Of a DNA stretch of 64,000 bases, positions 60,101 to 64,000 are shown piece by piece. The notes below the pieces were generated by a model. The model saw nothing but the letters and a program-made list of their open reading frames with translations, had not been told where the DNA came from and did not search any database. Source of the DNA: Saxidomus purpurata (lineage: Eukaryota; Mollusca; Bivalvia; Venerida; Veneridae); contig JAFMSR010000019.1 in the NCBI GenBank assembly GCA_022818135.1, forward strand, positions 34,292,362-34,356,361, written 5' to 3'. The number at the start of each line of letters is the position of its first letter. The stretch's first letter is position 1. The translations under genes and the position numbers were made by a program.

Positions 60101-61806
60101 TATTACCGTTCAAACTGACCATCATAATTTTAAATAAAACTTTAATCAAAGATTAATACCCCTAGAATAATAAACATTGCCAAGGTTTTAACCCAAAAAT
60201 AATTACCTGTATACAATTTCATTCACATAACATAAACAAGAAATGTTTAAAAATCTTTTTCACTATCTAGTCAAAAACAAAAAATCCACCTTTTTATGCC
60301 CCCGTAGGATGGCATATTAAAATCGCACCGTCCGCCGTCCGTCCGTCCGTCCGTCCGTACGTCCCCACTTACAAATTCGTATCCGGACTGTAACTTTGTC
60401 ATGCATTGGAGGATTTTAAAATAACTTTGTCTAGCACATCAAGACGACGTGTCGCGTGCAAGACCCACATCCCTACCTCAAAGGTCAAGGTCACACTTGG
60501 AGTATGAAGGTTATGGAATCCTCTATATATGCACACATTCGTGTCCGGACTGTAACTTTGTCATGCATTGAAGGATTTTAAAATAACTTGGCACAAATAT
60601 CTAGCACTTAGAGTTTGGAGGTAATCCTCTGTATATGCATATATGCACACATTCGTGTCCTGTCTGTACCTCTGTCATGCATTGAAGGATTTTAAAATAA
60701 CTTGGCACAAATGTCTAGCACATCAAGACGACGTGTCGCGTTCAAGACCCACATCCCTACCACAAGGGTCAAGGTCACACTTAGAGTTTGTAGGTAATGA
60801 AATCCTGTATATATGCATACATTTGTGTCCGGACTATAACTTTATCATGCTTTGAAGGATTTTAAAATAACTTGGCACAAATGTCTAGCACATCAAGCGG
60901 ATGTGTCACGTGCAAGACCCAAGTCCCTACTTTAAATGTCAAGGTCACACTTAGTGTTTAAAGAAATGGAAAACTGTATGCATGGTTACTCTGTCATGCA
61001 TGGAAGGATTTTAAAATTACCTAGCACATTTATTGAGCATATTGATAGGACACAGACTGTGAGGCACCTCTTTCGGGGGCATTCGTCACTTGTGAGGGAC
61101 AGCTCGTGTTGGTTACATTTATCTTAGTTTGTATCTGTCAATAACACAACTAACATAGTAAAACTGATTTCTGATATATTTTAAAACATCCACAGTGTTT
61201 TCAGTATCATTCATGACTATAACTCAATGTGGTCATTTTGAAGAGTTATATAACGTTATTAACAACGGTTGTCTGTACACAAGCATTATCATCGTCCGCA
61301 AGAAAGACTGATATGTCTTCTATGCATGGACAATTGATACTTGATGTTTTCTAAACATTCTAGAGTAAATGGAAGAACCAAACCATAGCAGCCATACAGT
61401 AGACGAAGAATAAATGTCTTAATAAGGAAAGGCTGGTTCTGCTTTGGTCCAATGATTTAAAGTCCCAGGATCACTTTGAATATTTTTTTCATGCTGTAAT
61501 GAGTTTCATTTGTCTTATCGTTTGACCTAAACGGATCTACCTTGTTTGGGGGTTATCTATAACTTCGTCTTCCTCTTTCAAAGGTCGATATCCGTGTCAC
61601 AAAAACATAATTCTTAATTACACCCGGTAATTTGTAAACATACATACTTTTTAAAACACTTTCCAATCCAAACGCTGTTGACTGAGGCATAAGACAGTGT
61701 GATCTCAGATCGTCCCAAAATCTGTATTCCTTTTTATCTGTTGTCTCTAATTTTTTTTCCGTTAGCTTCATTAAGGCTTTCTTCACTTTTAGTACCCTTT
61801 TCTCAG
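57090..61806 (-). CDS. CHS: Second chitin synthase gene, 3' end only (gene 2, partial)
   Basis: Four minus-strand exons equivalent to exons 26-29 of gene 1: 61648-61806, 59565-59693, 58316-58466 and a shorter probable last exon 57090-57159. The first three have exactly the same lengths (159, 129, 151) and phases as their counterparts, with protein differences in most lines, so this is a diverged paralog and not an assembly echo. The upstream part (SAM and catalytic exons) was not found between 61806 and the window end, which is filled by truncated retroelement copies, and presumably lies outside. The gene runs tail-to-tail with gene 1. Confidence 0.88.
58316..58466 (-). CDS. Gene 2 exon equivalent to exon 28
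   Basis: Minus strand, acceptor TGTTATAG, donor AG/GTAGGA, 151 bases. Encodes GLVVLLLIGLVLIIQFLTMI, VHRISTMTHYLRRAPYKF and TTWAFDDR. Same splice phases as gene 1 exon 28. Confidence 0.94.
58998..59369. mobile_element. MITE family 1, full copy in gene 2 intron
   Basis: Termini TTAAAGCTGTTCGCTCTCAG and AGAGAGCGAGCAGCCTTAA; longest of the three full copies. Lies between the exon 27- and exon 28-like exons of gene 2. Confidence 0.85.
59565..59693 (-). CDS. Gene 2 exon equivalent to exon 27
   Basis: Minus strand, acceptor ATTTCAG, donor G/GTAATG, 129 bases. Encodes KLVEIRNQWLMIFAVSNTLW, LILICTLAYHGELLSVFGSN and PVG: a membrane helix conserved with gene 1, with changes concentrated before and after it. 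Confidence 0.93.
60296..61107. mobile_element. About 810-bp interspersed element nested in another repeat
   Basis: Starts ATGCCCCCGTAGGATGG and GTCCGTCCGTCCGTCC, then four units of about 180 bases (GTCATGCATTGAAGGATTTT, AAAATAACTTGGCAC, CATCAAGACGACGTGTCGCG, GGTCAAGGTCACACTT), ending TTGTGAGGGACAGCTCGTG. It interrupts the repeat also found whole at 29978-30310, giving clean boundaries. Confidence 0.8.
61455..61515. repeat. MITE family 2 left end
   Basis: TTTAAAGTCCCAGGATCACT followed by TTGAATATT; only the terminus remains. Confidence 0.5.
61648..61806 (-). CDS. Gene 2 exon equivalent to exon 26
   Basis: Minus strand, acceptor TTTCTTTTAG, donor A/GTATGT. Encodes EKRVLKVKKALMKL and FWDDLRSHCLMPQSTAFGL; the last block is almost unchanged from gene 1 while the first half is strongly diverged. 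Length 159, phase 1 to 1. Confidence 0.92.
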
Positions 61807-61916
61807 CTAAAAGAAACACGAAAAGTCTATTGTTCAAAGCCTTTAAAGGACCACTCTCTACATTTAGAGTTTTTTTAGATTTATGGAGTTTTATGTTTAG
61901 ATTATAGTCTCCAAAT

Positions 61917-62133
61917 ATGAAAACAAAAATAATATCAAACAGGGAATGCCACGTACCAAAAACGCAGCCTCCCCAAAACGAACCCCACAGCACCCAGAAG
62001 TGCACACCACCAACACACACACACACACACACACACGCACGCACGCACGCACGCACACACACACAACAGACACACACACACACAATCATGCACACACACA
62101 AACATACACCACCAACACACACAAGCATACAAA
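61917..62133 (-). mobile_element. 5'-truncated Penelope-like copy with (AC)n tract
   Basis: Shares the 3' end of 51827 (ACAAAAATAATATCAAACAG on the plus strand) followed by CACCCAGAAGTGCACACCAC and about 100 bases of AC/GC-rich microsatellite, then AAGCATACAAAGCAA. Truncated soon after the microsatellite. Confidence 0.75.
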
Positions 62134-62325
62134 GCAATACAAATGCAATTTTAAAGAACAAACATATAATCATAGAAAAATGCCTTATATTATCACAAAT
62201 AATGAAAAAAAGAGACATTCTGTAATTAATCGATATCCACCTGTTAACTGCACAGTAACAACTTTAAATAGGTTACTGAATGTTTTACGGTACTGCAACG
62301 CATTTTATAAAAAAGCTGACTGTGT

Positions 62326-62418
62326 TCCTTTAATTGTTCGTTTTGTCCTCGTGTGTTTGCTTTGTATGCTAGTGTGTGTTGGTAGTGTATGTGTGTGTGT
62401 GTGTGTGTGTGTGTACAT

Positions 62419-62483
<65 letters not shown>

Positions 62484-62580
62484 GTTGTGGTGTGCACTTC
62501 TGGGTGCTGTGGGGCTCGTTTTGGGGAGGCTGCGTTTTTGGTACGTGGCTTTCCCTGTTTGATATTATTTTTGTTTTTAA
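62326..62580 (+). mobile_element. 5'-truncated Penelope-like copy with (GT)n tract, plus strand
   Basis: Reads TTCCTTTAATTGTTCG, TTTGTCCTCGTGTGTTTG, (GT)n at about 62387-62482, GCACTTCTGGGTGCTG and ends TTGATATTATTTTTGT. Opposite orientation to the neighbouring copies; longer 5' extent than the copy at 61917. Confidence 0.75.
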
Positions 62581-62589
62581 CCGATAAAG

Positions 62590-62930
62590 ACTTTAATATA
62601 TAGCTTAAAACGTTCAGGTTAAGTGAGTATATTTGCAAATATTCCATTATTATGCTTTTGAAGTTATCTAATGTGCCACCAGTTTTAGAGAGTGCCTCTT
62701 TAATTTACAAAATAGGCTACAGGACACTTGCAATGTTATTTGTTTGGCATCAGTTATAGAGTCTTTCCCTGTCCGTTTAAAGGGACATACCCCATAACTG
62801 ATGTCAAACTAAATAGCCTTCAAAACATGAATAATATAATCTGTGGAAGTATAATTTAACCTAAAGGTTTCAGCTATGTATGCCCTGTTATTATCGATAA
62901 CATTAGTGGTTTAAGATATTCGACAGTACC
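62590..62930. repeat. Fold-back family remnant
   Basis: TTTGTTTGGCATCAGTTATAG (62738) and CATAACTGATGTCAAACTAA (62794) are inverse to each other and match the ends of the element at 1943-2431, which places two termini back to back. TATCGATAAC and CAGTACCGTAAA further on match its interior in inverse. Confidence 0.6.
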
Positions 62931-62935
62931 GTAAA

Positions 62936-63070
62936 AACAAAAATAATATCAAACAGGGAATGCCACGTACCAAAAACGCAGCCTCCCCAAAACGAGCCCC
63001 ACAGCACCCAGAAGTGCACACCACCAACACACACACACGCACGCACGCACGCACACACACACAATCATGT

Positions 63071-63102
<32 letters not shown>

Positions 63103-63343
63103 TACCAACACACACTAGCATACAAAGCAAACACACGAGGACAAAACGAACAATTAAAGGAACACAGTGGGGCACCGCCTTGGAACGGTCAGTGGCAAAA
63201 ACACCACTGGGGAGCTTAAACCGGTTTATGGTGCGCACCCAACCTCACTCTTACCCCCACCATGTTCCAAAGTCACAGGACAGTGTAAAAAAACAAAAAT
63301 AATATCAAACAGGGAACGCCACGTACCAAAAACGCAGCCTCCC
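62936..63343 (-). mobile_element. Two adjacent 5'-truncated Penelope-like copies
   Basis: A longer copy (62936-63286) with (AC)n runs from the common 3' end to GGACAGTGTAAA. It is followed head-to-tail by a second piece (about 63288-63343) containing only the terminal about 55 bases. The common 3' end with variable 5' ends is the retrotransposon truncation pattern. Confidence 0.7.
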
Positions 63344-63647
63344 CAACCATTCAATAATCTATGTAGAGTAAACTGCTGTTGTTGTATAATAAATAGGTGG
63401 ATGCGATTTATTACAGAAAGCCGCAATATTGATAAATTCTGGTAAAATGAGGCATTTTCGCGATAGGTTCTTCGTTAACATTGTATTTATTTATCATTTT
63501 ACGATCATTGAACACATACTCTATGTTTGGAGAATATATTCTTCTGGATGTAGGAAGTGCCTCTTTAAGCTTGTATATGCAAAACACTACGCGTCTTAAT
63601 GTATGACCTAATTCCTCCTTTTCTGCAGGATTTATGCTTCAAAAAAA

Positions 63648-63934
63648 AAAAACACCACCAACACACACACACACACACGCACACACACACACGCACACAC
63701 ACAACACACACACACACACAATCATGTACACACACACACACATACACTACCAACACACACTAGCATACAAAGCAAACACACGAGGACAGCACGAACAATT
63801 AAAGGAACACAGTGGGGCACCGCCTTGGAACGGTCAGTGGCAAAAACACCACTGGGGAGCTTAAACCGGTTAATTGTGCGCACCCAACCTCACTCTTACC
63901 CCCGCCATGTTCCAAAGTCACAGGACAGTGTAAA
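63648..63934 (-). mobile_element. Internal Penelope-like fragment with (AC)n tract
   Basis: Begins in the microsatellite (CACCACCAACAC) after an A-run and continues to GGACAGTGTAAA, so the true 3' end is missing. It stops at the same base as the copy ending at 63286 and is followed by the same flanking repeat (63346 and 63934), suggesting a local duplication. Confidence 0.65.
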
Positions 63935-64000
63935 CCATTCAATAATCTATGTAGAGTAAACTGCTGTTGTTGTATAATAAATAGGTGGATGCGATTTATT

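Noticed and set aside
60936..61127. ORF with RHLFRGHSSLVRDSS as a conserved protein piece
   Set aside because: The same bases occur in the repeat of intron 14 (about 35100-35175); it is the end of an interspersed element.
61935..63756. Several open frames rich in VCVCVC or THTHTH
   Set aside because: They are translations of the (GT)n/(AC)n tracts of truncated retroelement copies, present in many frames at once, and carry no domain outside the exon 26-like piece at 61648-61806.

Overview
The window looks like nuclear DNA of a bivalve (or close lophotrochozoan) mollusc. It is AT-rich, with short GT-AG exons scattered through repeat-filled introns, and it carries interspersed repeats of the mollusc type: tRNA-derived SINEs, small palindromic MITEs, and repeats headed by GTCCGTCC-like runs. 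No bacterial operon, rRNA gene, CRISPR array or convincing functional tRNA gene is visible. Species and repeat-family names cannot be fixed without a database.

The main gene is one plus-strand chitin synthase spread over 20097-47874. I could place 28 exons whose splice phases all agree, about 1,375 codons. In order they encode an N-terminal multi-pass membrane region (exons 1-7), the family-2 glycosyltransferase core with TDAD and GEDRW motifs (exons 8-13), further membrane helices and the ITDRSWG/TRE segment (15-18), a cytosolic linker (18-21), two SAM domains (21-25), a C-terminal membrane region (26-28) and a basic tail with the stop codon (29). Exon 14, which should carry the catalytic QRRRW motif, appears only as two damaged copies (33776 and 34234).

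A second chitin synthase lies tail-to-tail on the minus strand. Its last four exons (61648-61806, 59565-59693, 58316-58466 and probably 57090-57159) match exons 26-29, three of them in exact length. The homology continues through the 3' flanks, including a 51-bp minisatellite and an aligned AATAAA, so the locus is an old inverted duplication with arms of roughly 43.7-49.4 kb and 55.6-61.8 kb. Between the arms is a third, displaced chitin synthase fragment: a minus-strand copy of SAM exon 22 split in two by a Penelope-like retroelement (51827-53355). That clean insertion defines the element's 3' end, which contains a (GT)n tract, and identifies several (AC)n-bearing pieces at 1.5 kb and 61.9-63.9 kb as probable 5'-truncated copies.

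Layout: 1-20 kb, gene-poor repeat DNA including a 2.7-kb minisatellite (about 4640-7375), two fold-back/MITE families and one weak exon candidate at 17.5 kb; 20-48 kb, chitin synthase gene 1; 48-55.5 kb, 3' flank, SINE, Penelope-like element and split exon; 55.5-61.8 kb, 3' end of gene 2; 61.8-64 kb, nested truncated retroelement copies. A recurring feature of gene 1 is that short tandem arrays touch its splice sites (exons 9, 13, 14, 24, 29), and in two cases the array is built from the exon edge itself. Some stretches (33.5-35.2 and 46.2-47.3 kb) contain near-duplicates with scattered small indels and may be assembly noise rather than biology.
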